Origin: Rutstroemia sp. NJR-2017a BVV2
Lineage: Eukaryota > Ascomycota > Leotiomycetes > Helotiales > Rutstroemiaceae
Reading direction: 5' to 3'
Assembly: GCA_002946415.1 (NCBI GenBank)
Contig: NJPS01000047.1
Location: 62,001-126,000 of the forward strand
Length of the DNA stretch: 64,000 bases
Part shown: in pieces, positions 45,074-56,914 of the stretch
Layout of the letters: the number at the start of each line of letters is the position of its first letter
Position numbering within the stretch: position 1 is the stretch's first letter
The notes under the pieces: generated by a model
What the model was told of the DNA's origin: nothing
What the model saw: the letters and a program-made list of their open reading frames with translations, nothing else
Database searches by the model: none
Position numbers and translations under genes: made by a program

Positions 45074-48000
45074 ATGGGTAGCAAACGGAAGAGATCGGCC
45101 CAAGAAGCCCCCGCTACAGCACCAGCTGCTAAGAAACACCAGAAGTCCTCCAAACCGCGGACTAAAAAATCGAACGACGAACCGATACTCCTCGATTCCT
45201 CCCCGTTTGTTGACAATCCAAAAGGCGATGAGCTCAAGCGTGAAGTCAAACTCTACGATCTGCTAAGCAGCGAAGACGGATCTCAAAGATTAGCAGCAGC
45301 AGCAGCGATAATATCAGGGTTATTTGAGGGAGATGGAGTTAACCAATCGACTTTACAGAGACACCTGGAACGACGGTTATTTCGCGGACTTGCAAGTGGC
45401 AGGAAGGGTGCGCGGTTGGGCTTCAGCATTGTACTCACCGAAATATTGGGACAGCTATTTGGCACTGCGAATCTTACCGAAAAGAAGTATCCGGAGCTGA
45501 CCTTCGACAATGTGTTTGGATTTTTAATTGCGAAAACAAAACCGGAAGGCGATCTCAGCGGGCAGGAACAAAAAGATCATGCGCTTGGTTTGTTATTTGG
45601 CTTGCAGAGCTTTGTAAGATCCAAAGTACTCTTCGCGGCTGATGGCAGATGGGAGCGTGTACTAGAGAAGCTCTTGGAGCTGTCGAATAAAAAGTCGTGG
45701 ACGAGGGAGGAGTGCGGTTGGGTCATTATGGAAGCTTTGGAGCAGATGCAACAAAAGCAAGCAGAATTCACCTTGACAAACCTCTGTGATGCCGGATTGG
45801 GCCTTTCTCCTGAGGGAGTTGGTATCTGGTTGGGTGCGCGACAGCGATTTCCAGACATGCAATTTCCAAGCAAACCATGGGGCCAGAGCGGTAATCCTGT
45901 GGATCATCTCAAGGCCCTTGCCAAAGCTCTCAAAGAAAGCTCGTCAAGCGACAGCAGCACAGAGAAAGGGCAGCAAGCGAACCAGACTGGAACTTGGAAC
46001 CCCAAGTTACATTTTGTCTGGAACATAGTGCTGCAGCAGTATGCCAAAACTGCTAATAGCGAGTCTACCGACATCAAGTCCGGTTTCGAGAACTTCTGGA
46101 AAGTTGCGGTTGATGGTGAGTCTCACTGCTCCATTACTCGTAGTATCAGGCTAATCTTCCAGACAACCTTTTCTCGGCATCGGCATCCAAGGAACGCAAA
46201 TTCTGGGGTTTCCTTGTCTTTCAAAAAATGATTCATGATCACATTTCATGCACACCACTTATCGCTAGTATCTTCACCCACAACCTTGTACGCTGTCTCA
46301 TCAACCACGTGCAAAACGAAGACCGCTTTTTACATCGTGCCGCTGACAAGTCACTCAAAATTCTTATTCATGCTGTGGAAGAAAATCCTGACTCTCTACC
46401 GATTATTCTACGAGGCTTGATCGACAGCAATGGGGCCTACGCTTTCGACCGCATCACAAAAACAAAGACGATAGAGAAACTTCTTTCCAATGTCAATAAT
46501 GAGAATGCTGAAACTGTCTTCGATGCTCTCGCCAAACCAGTAGTCATTGTCCAAAGGTAAGAATGACGTTTCCAATCTATGCTCAGATAACACTAACTCA
46601 GCGCAGTACTGATGATGCTGCTGAAGCAGAGAAACGCCGCCAAATATATGGTGATTACGTTCTAACTGCAGTTCGTCATACGGAGCCATCCGAGACGCCA
46701 GAAAAATGGATTAAGAGTGTTGCTTTACCTCATCTAGCTTCTTTGGCATATTCCAAAAACTCTGAAGCGAAACCTCCAGTATCAGATAGTACTAGGACAT
46801 TGATACGAAATCGATTAATGTCCGTATTTGGTCATTTACTGGCGGATGTTAATGGTTACCATTACCCTTGCGATATGGTCCTTTCTTGCGAAGCCGACGC
46901 AGTGGCAATGGACAAAGATATTACAGACGCCAAGGATGCAGCAATTTCGTCGCTGAAAAAACTACTGAAAAAGGCCAAGAAAGAGGACGGAAAGAGCAAA
47001 CCCGCTTGCCAGGCTCTGGCTTTACTATTTGCGCTCGTCATCATTCAACTTTACAACGGAGACTCGGAAGCTGTATCGATTCTTGATGAATTAAAGCTGT
47101 GCTATGACAACCTGATTAAGCACAAAAGTTCTGGGAAAGATAGCAAGGCCAAGGCCGGGAATGCTGACGATACTGATGCTGAGCCTTTCGACGTACTCGT
47201 AGAACTCTTGTTGTCTCTGCTTTCACGGCCATCCGCGTTGCTTCGCAAAGTGACACAGCACGTCTTCACCGCATTTATGGGTGAAATGACTGCTAGTGGT
47301 CTCAAACTTATGACGGATATTTTAGAGTCTAGTGAAAGCTTAAGGGGACAGCAGGAATTCTTCGACCAAAATCCAGAAGATGATGAAGATGGCATGGATA
47401 TTGACGGCGAAGATGGCGAAATGGACTCCGATGTTGAAGTGGTGGACATGGATGGCGAGGAAGGCCATCTGAATGGACATCTTGCAGAGGAAGATGGTGA
47501 CAGTGAGGAAGAGGAGGAAGCCTCTGACGACGATGAAGAAGATGACGATGAAGAAGACAATGAGGCCGACAAGGAACTCAATGATGCATTAGCGAATATT
47601 CTCGGCACACATGCGTTAGGACAAGATGCAGAGCAGGAAGACGAGGATGACAGTGATGCTGACATGACTGATTCCGAGATGGATGCTCTAACACCAAAAC
47701 TGGAAGAAGTCCTAGGCCGAATGCAAAAGAAAGGACCAAGCAAGAAACAAGAACAGAAAGACGCGAAAGAGAACATGGTCAACTTCAAGAGTCGAGTGCT
47801 TGACCTTCTCGACATCTTTGCGAAGAAACAAGCTTTCAACCCACTGGCTGCCCAGATACTAATTCCTCTATTACAATTGATCCGGACCACGAAGACGAAG
47901 CATCTTAGTGATAAAGCTATATCGATCATCCAATCTTTCGCAAAATCAAAATCCAAGGCATCACATGCAGCCCCGGAAGCAAAGACCGACTTGAAGACAC

Positions 48001-48266
48001 AGCTGGCATTGATAAAAGCAATCCACGAAGAGGTATTCAAGGATCAGTCGAAGCAGTTCGCCAAAGCTGCAAGCACTGCCAGTTTATCGTTGGCTTCGGG
48101 GCTTTACAAAGCTGACGAAAGCTACGCGAAGAAGATCGGAAGCATATACTTGGACACTATGAACAAAACGAATAAGAATTCTAGGGTTCAGCAGAGCTTC
48201 TTCACTGAATGGATTAACTGGTGGGCGAGTCATCCAAATCCAGTGGGCGAGGCTAAGGATGAGTAA
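45074..48266 (+). CDS. POL5: Pol5/MYBBP1A nucleolar ribosome-biogenesis protein
   Basis: Exons 45074-46115, 46163-46556 and 46607-48266 give 1031 residues. A basic N-terminus (GSKRKRSAQEA, KPRTKKSN; nuclear signal) precedes a HEAT-like helical array with the Pol5 signature RLFRGLASGRKGARLGFSIV and WGFLVFQKMI. A long acidic run of Asp/Glu sits at about 590-700 (DIDGEDGEMDSDVEVVDMDG and EEEEEASDDDEEDDDEED), before a helical C-terminus with Lys-rich segments. Family knowledge: despite its 'DNA polymerase phi/V' name it is an essential nucleolar factor for rRNA and 60S/40S assembly, related to MYBBP1A. The acidic run encodes an equally long Ser-rich opposite-strand frame, which is a shadow. Length is like yeast Pol5 (1022). 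Confidence 0.92.
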
Positions 48267-50059
48267 CTAAAAGGTTTAAATACTGTATGAATAACAAAGA
48301 GTTTTAAACATTGAAATTCTTTCTTGACTTTGAAATTGTGAAAAAACTGCATGTTATCGGCCAAGTCGACACAATGTGCCTCGAGTAATTTTCCTCCAAT
48401 GTCTCCAAAACCCCTGGGATAATCACATGTCTATCTGGATATGGTATTCTAAACTCGTAATTTTCCCGCTCTGTGGGAATCAGGACCGGCCATTGAAGTA
48501 ACACGGGAAGGCAATCTTGTACCCAGGGATATGGCACCCGACTTTAGCTTTATTAGGGCAATCATCATCACCACCAATCGCAACCAGAGCTGCGACGTTC
48601 TAGAAATTCGAAAGGATATCTCGGGTCGCAGCACGAGGTAAGTACAGTCGAATCACAACCATACATCCTGCAGCATTTTGACATCAGAACAAGATACGAT
48701 ATCTCGGACCCGAACCACATCCACGAATCGTATCGCTCTAATCGTCCCAAGTCAACGAGCGTGGTAATACTTTGGCGTCTTTCTTTTCTCATGTGTTTCG
48801 TTCACTTCACCAACATTATCAATCCTTCTACGAGAATCCGATATTAACCACCAATGGCATCTTCATCCCATATCAAGTACACTCAATAGTTTTACTGGCG
48901 CGCCACAATATCGCGGAAATCACGGCCGGAAGGAAGGCGTTCCTCGGTAAAGACTGGGCGATAGAGCTTGTTTGGGCTATGGGTCCTTCAGGGCTGCCGC
49001 GTGCTCGACTGTGGGACTGGTGCTGTCCGCTATCTACTAGGCGGCGAACACCACTCCGGTTGGGGAAGGTGTTCGTTGGTGTTGGGATGAATACGGATTT
49101 GTGTTGTGGCTGGGATCCCATGGTAACCGCGACGCACGGCTAGAGATCATATCAGTTCTGGCCATTGGGAGTCTTTTCATTCTTTCAATTTCTTCCAAAA
49201 TTGAGCATTGGATCTCCTTCAAATTTCTTCACGAATAAAGTTTAAGTCGGCGGTGTCCGAAGCGGTAAGGGTTTTCATTATGTAATGACGACACGGCAGA
49301 AACCCTAATCCTCGGGACGAGAGCTGGGAATTGCCGGCGAAGGTGGGATTCAAACCGGAGACACCAGCGTTCTTCCTTCAACAGTTCAACTTCGAACTCT
49401 CCTTCATCCAGAGTAGCGAAGAAGCGGAAAGGATTCAGGAGGGTCCGTCCTATCGGTTAGTCTCGCTCGAATGAGTCGTCCAATCGAACGAGCAGATTTA
49501 CAGTTTCTCACAGTCTTGTCCATTATCAATAAATCAAGATGGCTATAGTTCCGAGGTATTGGTTCACCTATCAAGCGACACGATGCCAAGGCGGGTACGT
49601 GACATGACAGAAAGCTTGTCCAGACTCCACGCACAAGCCTGGACAAGCTTTTGGCGTCGAAGCTTAATTTCTACTTCGCGCATGACCTTCCTCTTTCAGA
49701 CGCTGCTACTCCAGTTTTGATAGCGAGAGACATGGAGCTGGCTGCTGGAAAAGGCCCCTCACCTGGCGAAAGATACGAATATGTGGAACGCTGGCTACGG
49801 TGCTGCCCATTGAGATTCTTCACTTGTGATTGAGTTCGATATGGGTGGAGCGTCTGCATGTATCCACCCCGTTAGCCGATGTATGAACTTGGATATGCTG
49901 GTATTGCCATCCATGGTGGGAACATGTTTGCGAAGTCGTAGACATAAGGGCTCTGCGCACATATAACGAGGTGCATTCTCCTCCCGAAGCAAGCCTTCGA
50001 TCTGCAAGCCAAGCAGTTTACTTCGTCTTCCTTTGAGTGACCGCAGTCAGATCGCAACA
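48267..50059. other. Intergenic, 1.8 kb, no supported gene
   Basis: Several frames of 60-125 codons occur on both strands (for example 48772-49143), none with a family, start context or splice sites that link them. 49252-49375 has tRNA-like pairing but fails the T-arm test (see rejected items). CTTGTCCAGACTCCACGCAC and GCCTGGACAAGC (49615-49650) form a short inverted repeat. The right end is the transporter promoter. Confidence 0.45.
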
Positions 50060-51993
50060 ATGGCCAACAACATGGGAAATCTTGCCCTGGACGGCGGCGA
50101 CCCTCGTATGGCTGTCGTGGGAGAAGTCGCAGTTCCCACGCCCGTTCGTCGCAAGATGCATGATCCGAATGTCCAATTCGAAGAGTACTTGTACTATGCT
50201 CGTATCCAAAGGGAGCAGGAGAGACAAGGCCTTGGCCCTGAGGAGAGAGAGCGCATGTACCGCGAAGCTATCACTGGTGTGGATGCTACCTCGGCCAAGG
50301 AGAGTGGTGATGAGGAGAAGAAGGCGATCGCGGAGAGTGGTGATGAGAAGACGGCTGAGCCTATGAATGAGAAGACTACTACTTCTGTGGTGCACAGTGC
50401 TTCGCATGTTAGTGCTGGAGAATGGGAGTCTGCGTCTCGTGCTGCGAGAAACGCGACCTGGGGAGCGGTGTATGTTTGGTCTATGCAATCTTTGTAATGC
50501 GCGTTGGCTGATAATATCATAGTGTCTACCTCATTACAACGGATATTCTTGGTCCTTCTAACGCACCATGGGCTGTCTCACAATTCGGATATGTGGGTGG
50601 TGTCATGATGTACTTCTTCATGGGTATCATGGCTTTCTTCGCCGGTTGGCAAATTTGGAGGATGTTCCTGAAGCTCGATTCTGATCGCTACCCAATGAGA
50701 ACTTTTGGTGATCTTGGTTTCCGAATGTGAGATTTCCTTCACCATTCACAATCTCATACAGCGAACTAATGCCCCACATAGTTTCGGGACATACGCCCGC
50801 CACGGTATCAACATCCTTCAGAGTATCCAACTCCTCTTCAACGTCGGTGTCATCGTCATCGGTAATGGACAATCTCTATCTCAAATGTCCAAATACAAGC
50901 TCTGTTTCTCCATCTGTATATTGGTTTGGGCTCTCGCCGGTATGATTGTCGGACAGATTCGAACCCTACAGAAATTTGGTCATTTGGCCAATTTTGCTAT
51001 TTGGCTGAACGTCCTCGTTATTCTCTTCACAATGGGGGTCGCCGCTCATTCTGCGCCGAATTATGAAGCTGTATTCCAGTCGTACGGCATCTCCAAGGGG
51101 CCTATCCATCATACTGTTTGGATCCCTTCTGGTACGACTTTTTACACGCAACTGGGTGCTGCCATGCAAATCGTTTATGCATATGGTGAGTTTATTCCTC
51201 CTATCTTTTTTCCTCTCAAGCAACGTGTTAATATCCCCTTCCAGGTGGCGCCATGCTGTACTGTGAATTCATGGCCGAAATGAAACGACCCCTCGACTTC
51301 ATCAAAGCCCAATTCGTCGCCGAAATCTTCATCTTCGTCTGTTACCTCATCTTCGGCCTCGTCGTGTACTCGCAACAAGGCCAATTCACCTACAACCCCG
51401 CCAACCAGGGTCTCTCCCCCTACAGCTGGCAAACCGTCACCAACGCTCTTTCCCTCCTATCCGGCCTCCTCGCTGCCGTGCTCTATGGTAACATCGGCAT
51501 CAAAGTCATCTACCAAAACATCGTCGAGGACCTCTTCGGCGGCCCCGAGCTCACCACCAAAAAAGGCAAACTCATCTGGGTCGGCATAGTCCCCCTCTAC
51601 TGGACCGTCGCCTTCGTGCTCGGCTCCGCCATCCCGCAATTCACCAACATTTCCTCGCTCGTCGCCGCCGTCTGCATCATGCAGTTTACATACACCTTCC
51701 CCACACTTCTCTACTTCGGTATGACGATCAAAGAAGACGCGATCCACCCCGACGAAACATTCGATCCGGCGACCGGCACAGTCCGCAGAATCGATTCGTG
51801 GAAGAACTTGAGCAGATGGAAGAGAGGAATGACGAAGCTGTGGTATGTGAAGGTGTTCTGCTTCTTGTTCTTCTTGGCGGCCCTCGCGACGGCGATTTTG
51901 GGCATGTATACTAGTATTAAGGATATTATTGCGGATTTCGCGCTGGGACATGCGACGAGTTTTGGGTGTACGAGTCCGGTTGGTTATGCTTAG
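50060..51993 (+). CDS. AAAP-family amino-acid transporter (Mtr-like), four exons
   Basis: Exons 50060-50469, 50523-50726, 50782-51185 and 51245-51993 keep phase and give 588 residues. A hydrophilic N-terminus of about 120 residues with Lys/Glu-rich segments (cytosolic) precedes the membrane domain with about 10-11 hydrophobic segments: WGAVVYLITTDILG, GGVMMYFFMGIMAFFAGWQIW, INILQSIQLLFNVGVIVIGN, FSICILVWALAGMIVG, FAIWLNVLVILFTMGVA, FVAEIFIFVCYLIFGLVVYS, LWYVKVFCFLFFLAALATAI. GGAMLYCEFMAEMKRP is a recognisable AAAP loop. The family includes Neurospora neutral amino acid permease Mtr; substrates cannot be predicted. The last exon has markedly higher GC than exons 1-3. I chose ATG 50060 because no earlier ATG is in frame. 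Confidence 0.88.
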
Positions 51994-52858
51994 ATGTTGA
52001 ATCTAGTTGGGGTTGGGTACCGGCTGCGACGAGTTGGATGGTACGGACGTAATGACTGAGATGGTGTAATGAGTGGAGATGAATTTACGAATGCAAAAAG
52101 TTATAGGATTAGAATATTCACCACATAATTCACAAACTGGCTCCATACAAGCAATTGACAAACAGAAAAGCTGAATTGCGCCATCGACTTCTCGGTGAGT
52201 GATTCTACTCGAAGCCTCGAAAGGAGCGGATAATCGTGGGTTCCGGAGTTCTGTATGTCCACAATGGGATCGAGTTACCTGTGCTCAACTTATTTCCTAC
52301 CGGCAACGCGATTGCTGCAGCCCAATACGATGCGTTGTCGTTGCACCAATAGTAGTAGCCGTAAGCTCGCTAGAGACCTGCACAAAGCACGTGAACTACG
52401 TATCCAACAGTTGGTCTCACTACAAGCTGAATCGTTTTGTAGCGATCATGGGTCAACAAGTGCTAATTGAACGGAGTGCGCAGTTACTAAGGCTGAAAGG
52501 TGGCGCAAGCTGTGCCGCACAGTTGGTCTTGCACAGAAGATTCTATATTGGGAAACTTCCCATCTGCGAATATCCATACGAGAGCGAGCGTACGACGACG
52601 TGTCGCCTTGTTTATAGTGGTACCGCCTTTCTGCAGGCTATATATAATAAATTGGATCCGAGTCTGGAAAATTGGACAAGCAAGGTTCAATGACCGCTGA
52701 GTGAGCTGTGATGAGTTGAAGGCATATGCACGACAATGTTCGATAACTTGTGCGCCATGAAAACCCCGTAACGAGAAAAGGCATGCCCATCTTCCTCGTT
52801 TGATGTACACAATGCAGATATATATTCATAATTCAAGACTCCGACTGCATACAGATAT
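51994..52858. other. Convergent 3' flanks, 865 bp
   Basis: Between the transporter (+) and pyroglutamyl peptidase (-). No coding or named element. Short frames of up to 164 codons (52199-52693) have no support. Confidence 0.4.
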
Positions 52859-53850
52859 TCAGATAGCTGTGCCCTTTCTGCCCTTCAGATCGGTTTCCAC
52901 CATGGCTCGTATCAGCTCAACTGCAATATCCACGCCATTCTTTATCGCATCTTCATCGGCATCCACGGGAACATGGAAGAACATTGCTTTTCGTTCTAGC
53001 CCTTGTTTGTATAGATGCGACATCGAAGTATAGTAGATAAAGTCGCAGAGGTAGTTCCCGGCGTCTTCGGAAATGCGTGCATCGACTTTCTGTATTACGC
53101 AAGCGTGGTTTAGCAATTTTGAAAGCAGAGATGGCAGTCACAGGACTGGATGATTAAAAAGCACTCCATACCGGTAAAGATTCCTTCCACTGATCAAACA
53201 TATCGTCAAACGGCAAATTCGTCAGAAGTTGGTCAGGACATCCAGCCCATATCCAATCATCCCCCTCGCGTATCTTCCTCACATCGTCTCCCAGTAACTG
53301 ACCATCCACATCCCTCATGTAATATCCATCTCTATGACCACGACGCTCCACGCTGTAGTATGCTCGTCCAGATGCCATTCCAATATGCAACACATAATCT
53401 GGCTTGTGCTCATCAAGTAGACGCGGGGCCAGACTGCGGACTACCTCGTAACTTACGTAGATAGGCTGCGGATATGTAAGAATGCGTACTGGCAGAACAG
53501 GTTTAGTTGAGGTGGGATTCGCTGAGCGGGGTCCATCGGCGGGAGGTTCGGATGTCTTCTTCTTGGGAGGAAGAACGGATGGAAGACGCGAGGCTATTTC
53601 CCATGACGGATTGATAGGGTATTGAGCGCGGAAGGGCTATTCCAATGTGTCGAGGTTGTTAGCTATCTTTGAATCTAGGAGTCAAATGGGCACGACTGTT
53701 TGGATACGATTGTCTCCACATGCCACTTCAATGAGGAGGGGTGACGCGGGGTCAAGTGAAGGGAGCGTTGGAACGACTTACACCAAAACCAGTGACCAGC
53801 ACTACAATCTCCTCCTTTTGTGAGGGTATAGCCTCGCCGTTGGAACCCAT
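52859..53850 (-). CDS. Pyroglutamyl-peptidase I (peptidase family C15), three exons
   Basis: Exons 53850-53782, 53636-53172 and 53089-52859 are all phase 0 and give 254 residues. The N-terminal strand and turn are EIVVLVTGFGPFRAQYPINP, with the family's GFxPF assembled across intron 1; the conserved NPSWE-type segment follows. HIGMASGRAYYSVERRGHRD matches the HxG core loop. Catalytic Cys193 lies in EDAGNYLCDFIYYTS and His217 in MFFHVPVD. The catalytic Glu is expected in the preceding conserved loop but I do not place it. Known activity: removal of N-terminal pyroglutamate from peptides, cytosolic. There is an insertion of about 35 residues after WEIASRLPSVL (Lys/Pro/Ser-rich) relative to bacterial enzymes of about 215 residues, as seen in other filamentous fungi. 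Confidence 0.9.
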
Positions 53851-55090
53851 TTTTAGTCAAAATACATCCAGAAACCACCACTTTGAGTGAGGGGAGAAAG
53901 AGCAGAGTTGGGTTGAGTGAAGTCAGACGTCTAAATGCCAAGATGGTCGGATGCAGCTGCCGATTTTAGCGTGCATCGGTGGCACGGGCGTTCCCAAACA
54001 AGCATTCCGCCCCCGCGAACCAATATCCAACATCCAACATCCAACTATCGCATCATTCGCTCAGCTTTACGGCGCAAGCTTGACTGACAACAACAGAGAC
54101 AATATGGTAGTCAGCAAATTGCGGGACTCGTTGGATATGCATCCGTTGCATCGTAATAACAGCGATTGGGTTTGTGATGGAGGCGAAGTACTTGCTGTTG
54201 TGCCTGTGCTAGTTGCACAGAGCAACATACGAAGCAGCAGAAGTAGCAACTAGCATCAATCATCGATTATAGAAAGAATATTACGGGGGCCGGGAGTTAA
54301 AGGCTATGAACAGGGTACGCTAAGAACCTTGCTATACTGTTCATTGGAACGACCATCGTGTCACCAAATTTCCGTGCTCGGCCTCTACCGTCGCGCAAAG
54401 CCTCCATCGCTGCTCGTTACTTTTAGATACGAGAAATCTTTTACCTGGGCGAGCAGAGTATGTATCACACGTTGCCGCCGTCCATTAGACGTCTTGTAGG
54501 GTACAATATTGTTTGTTCGCTTAGCCCTGAAAAGTTTCAGTCAAGCCTCACAACAGTTGTAGCATTGCTTACATTTCATTGGCCAACTATCCCCAGCCCC
54601 TTACCCAGCCCTACGATGTCCCTTAATTTAGATCACATGTATTCACTGTGCCTGTCAGCACAGGTACGTTTGGCGGAAGTGTTTGCTACTAGCCATCTAC
54701 GTTCTATTAGAATCCCTGCCAATACATTTCACCTGGCAGGTGACACGATCAGTGAATTGTAGCAAAGCCTCATATTTCGAGATCTAGGGTACGAAATCTC
54801 CACTCGTGAGGCGCATTCAGCAACGGCTAAGCCTTTCCATGCGACAGCAAGTGACTTCAATGCTGCATCTGCAAGTCTATAAGAACTCTCGCGGGTTCCC
54901 ATCAAGTTCTTACCATCATCACCATCATCACCATCGTCTTCTTCAGCACTCAAGCTTAACATCAACAGCATCTTCTACACATAAACCAACTCTCGTTGTT
55001 CATCATCAAGTCTTTCCAACCATTTCCACACACATCCTCTTTAAGATCAACACATCTCAGCTACTTCCACCCCACCTTCCAATCTTCAAA
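53851..55090. promoter_or_regulatory. Divergent upstream region, 1.24 kb
   Basis: Holds promoters for the peptidase (left) and the But2-like secreted gene (right). 54909-54930 is a CATCATCACCATCATCACCA microsatellite within a pyrimidine-rich leader that runs to 55090. CTATAAGAAC at 54887-54896 is a TATA candidate about 200 bp before the But2-like ATG. No gene is seen. Confidence 0.45.
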
Positions 55091-55729
55091 ATGTTCAACA
55101 TGCAAATCTCCGCTTCCATCTTGGCCTTTGTTGCCCTTATGGGTGTTTCTTCCGCCGCTCCTACCCCAGCTGGTGCTCCGGCCGACGCTTGCACAACTAT
55201 CTACCCTACTTTCATGGGACAAATCCAACAAGACAAACCCGATCTCGTCGCCGACAACAGCATAGGCAACGATCCTTGGTTTGCCCTTACAGAAGTGTTG
55301 TCCGACGGTGACTACAAAGTCACCGGCCAGCTCCAAACCATCGTGCGATTCGAGCTCCCAAGCGACGCCCAGAGCTGCAATCTCCACTCTCAATTTCCCG
55401 ACAGCGTTGAAGTGACCGGCTTCGGCAACACCAACCCCAACTGGTCTCTCTTCGAGATCAATGTACCTCTCAGCGAGGATGACATGAGCTGGAACAAAAT
55501 CTGGACAAAAGATTCCGCCACCGGCATCTTGACTTCAATCAAGCCACATGTAGCCAACTTGCGAACCGACCCCTTCGTTTACCCCAACATCGGCTGCATT
55601 GACAACACTTACGTGTTTGCTCTTGAGGGCAGCCAGGCTATCTCCGGTCCCACCGACTTCGAAGTTTACCTCAACCAACCATATGATGGCGTGTACGGTC
55701 CTTACATGACCTACGGATGCAGCGTTTAA
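55091..55729 (+). CDS. Secreted But2 C-terminal-domain-like protein
   Basis: A single exon of 212 residues. A signal peptide covers residues 1-22 (MFNMQISASILAFVALMGVSSA, cleavage before APTPAG). The mature part has three clustered Cys (ADACTTIYP, AQSCNLHSQF, YPNIGCIDN) plus a C-terminal YGCSV. The pattern IVRFELPSDAQSCNLHSQFP followed by VEVTGFG and WSLFEINVPL resembles the secreted 'ubiquitin 3 binding protein But2 C-terminal' family common in fungal secretomes, which despite its name is extracellular. Four Cys could form two disulfides. A frame extending upstream to 54806 exists, but the signal peptide fixes the start here. No function is known; association with the cell wall is inferred from the family. 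Confidence 0.72.
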   Translation: MFNMQISASILAFVALMGVSSAAPTPAGAPADACTTIYPTFMGQIQQDKPDLVADNSIGNDPWFALTEVLSDGDYKVTGQLQTIVRFELPSDAQSCNLHSQFPDSVEVTGFGNTNPNWSLFEINVPLSEDDMSWNKIWTKDSATGILTSIKPHVANLRTDPFVYPNIGCIDNTYVFALEGSQAISGPTDFEVYLNQPYDGVYGPYMTYGCSV

Positions 55730-56698
55730 GTGTCCTCACTCAACGACTTCTAGCGACGTCTAAAGTTTAGAAAGCATTTTGATCAGCATAGTTGTGGCAT
55801 TTGGGAAAGAAGTCATTGTTTTTCTCTGTTTTTGTACATGGCATGGACAGTTTCACATTCCTTTCAGCGGGCGGGTTTTGCATAGCGGGGTATTTTATAG
55901 AGATTTGATGAGCATTGGGCGGAGCACTCTCCTTAATTCACGATATAGAGACGACAGAAGGATCATTACAGCGGTGGCATGTTTCATAGAGCTCTTTCAT
56001 AATTTAGTAGTCTTAATATAAAAGATTGAGCTAGAATGCTGACTCCAACCTGGAAATGTGAAATATCTTGTGGACTAATTGTGCATCTTCCTCGCCTACT
56101 TCCGGGTCGCAAATGCCCTTTTTCCACCCCAGATAAGACTACAGATGCTATTTTTCGTGTATTGTTTTAAGATTTCTAGCTCTTTGTTGTCTCTTTGTTC
56201 GGTACGCAGTGCTAGCATATTCTCCAAAACATTATTACTACTTTCTTGGCCGAAATCTTCCCCAAGAACTTTGTGATGTTTAGTAACATATTGACGTACC
56301 CATCGATGTGAGGAGCTTGCTCCCTCCCCTCAAAATGACAGGAATCTACCATATATAGATGTCTACTTAAGTTGGACCAGAGTAATTCGATTCCAGAGTT
56401 AACGCCCAAGGTCTGTAGACTGCGAGCCGACCCACCGGATTGTGGCCTATGGGTGGGTTGTGATGACTAATGCGACAGGTAATGGTAGAGTAGGCTCTGG
56501 TGATATCCAAGCCGAAGATTCGAAGCTGTCTTTGCGCAGACTGATGAATATAGTATAAACTAAAAAGAGTGGAGACGAATTTTTGATATTTTCTGGAAAA
56601 CTCACAATCCCTGAATAAGATTTCACCTTCACTGACAAGAGAGATAGAGACCTGGGCGAAGCTGGGAGCATGCGGATGATGCAAGCTCTGTTACTTCA
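55730..56698. other. Intergenic, 970 bp
   Basis: Downstream flank of the But2-like gene. No supported gene, repeat or RNA is seen. Confidence 0.4.
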
Positions 56699-56914
56699 AT
56701 GTCTTCCCATAGCAGAGCTAGCCTATGCCATGTGTGCAAGGACCTCGAACGTATGCCGATCCAACCACTCCTTACTTGCATGACTTGCCGTGGCCGATGG
56801 CATCCAACCTGCCGTCAGACGTGGTCTTCATTTCGCTCGAAGCATCCGCTTGTTGCATTTAATTGCGATATCCTACTAAATAATGTCTATAGTTTCGATG
56901 GGCGCATTCTTTAG
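56699..56914 (+). pseudogene. Truncated PHD-type zinc-finger fragment
   Basis: A 71-codon frame from an ATG encodes CHVC (10-13), CMTC (27-30) and RWHPTC (33-38), the first six ligands of a PHD finger with correct CX2C...CX2C-X4-H-X2-C spacing, including the conserved Trp before His. The final CX2C pair is missing: the frame ends LLNNVYSFDGRIL and runs over the 3' end of the HET gene on the other strand. It is therefore probably a truncated remnant of a longer PHD protein. A real small gene with a downstream exon is possible, but no donor is obvious. Confidence 0.4.

Noticed and set aside
47102..48040. 312-codon Ser-rich minus-strand frame
   Set aside because: Shadow of the acidic Asp/Glu run of Pol5 on the opposite strand.
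48772..49143. 123-codon plus-strand frame after POL5
   Set aside because: No ATG at its start, no splice partner, and overlapping minus-strand frames look equally plausible; no homology recognised.
49252..49375. Possible tRNA-Ser/Leu-like gene with intron (GGTGTC...GACACC acceptor pairing, GGGTTT...AAACCC anticodon stem, TTCAAAC loop)
   Set aside because: The bases around TTCAAAC do not form a T-stem (four mismatches of five), the B-box G53 is A, and the outer stem has mismatches. At best a decayed tRNA.
54806..55090. N-terminal extension of the But2-like frame
   Set aside because: A His-rich simple repeat and leader sequence precede a clear signal peptide at 55091.
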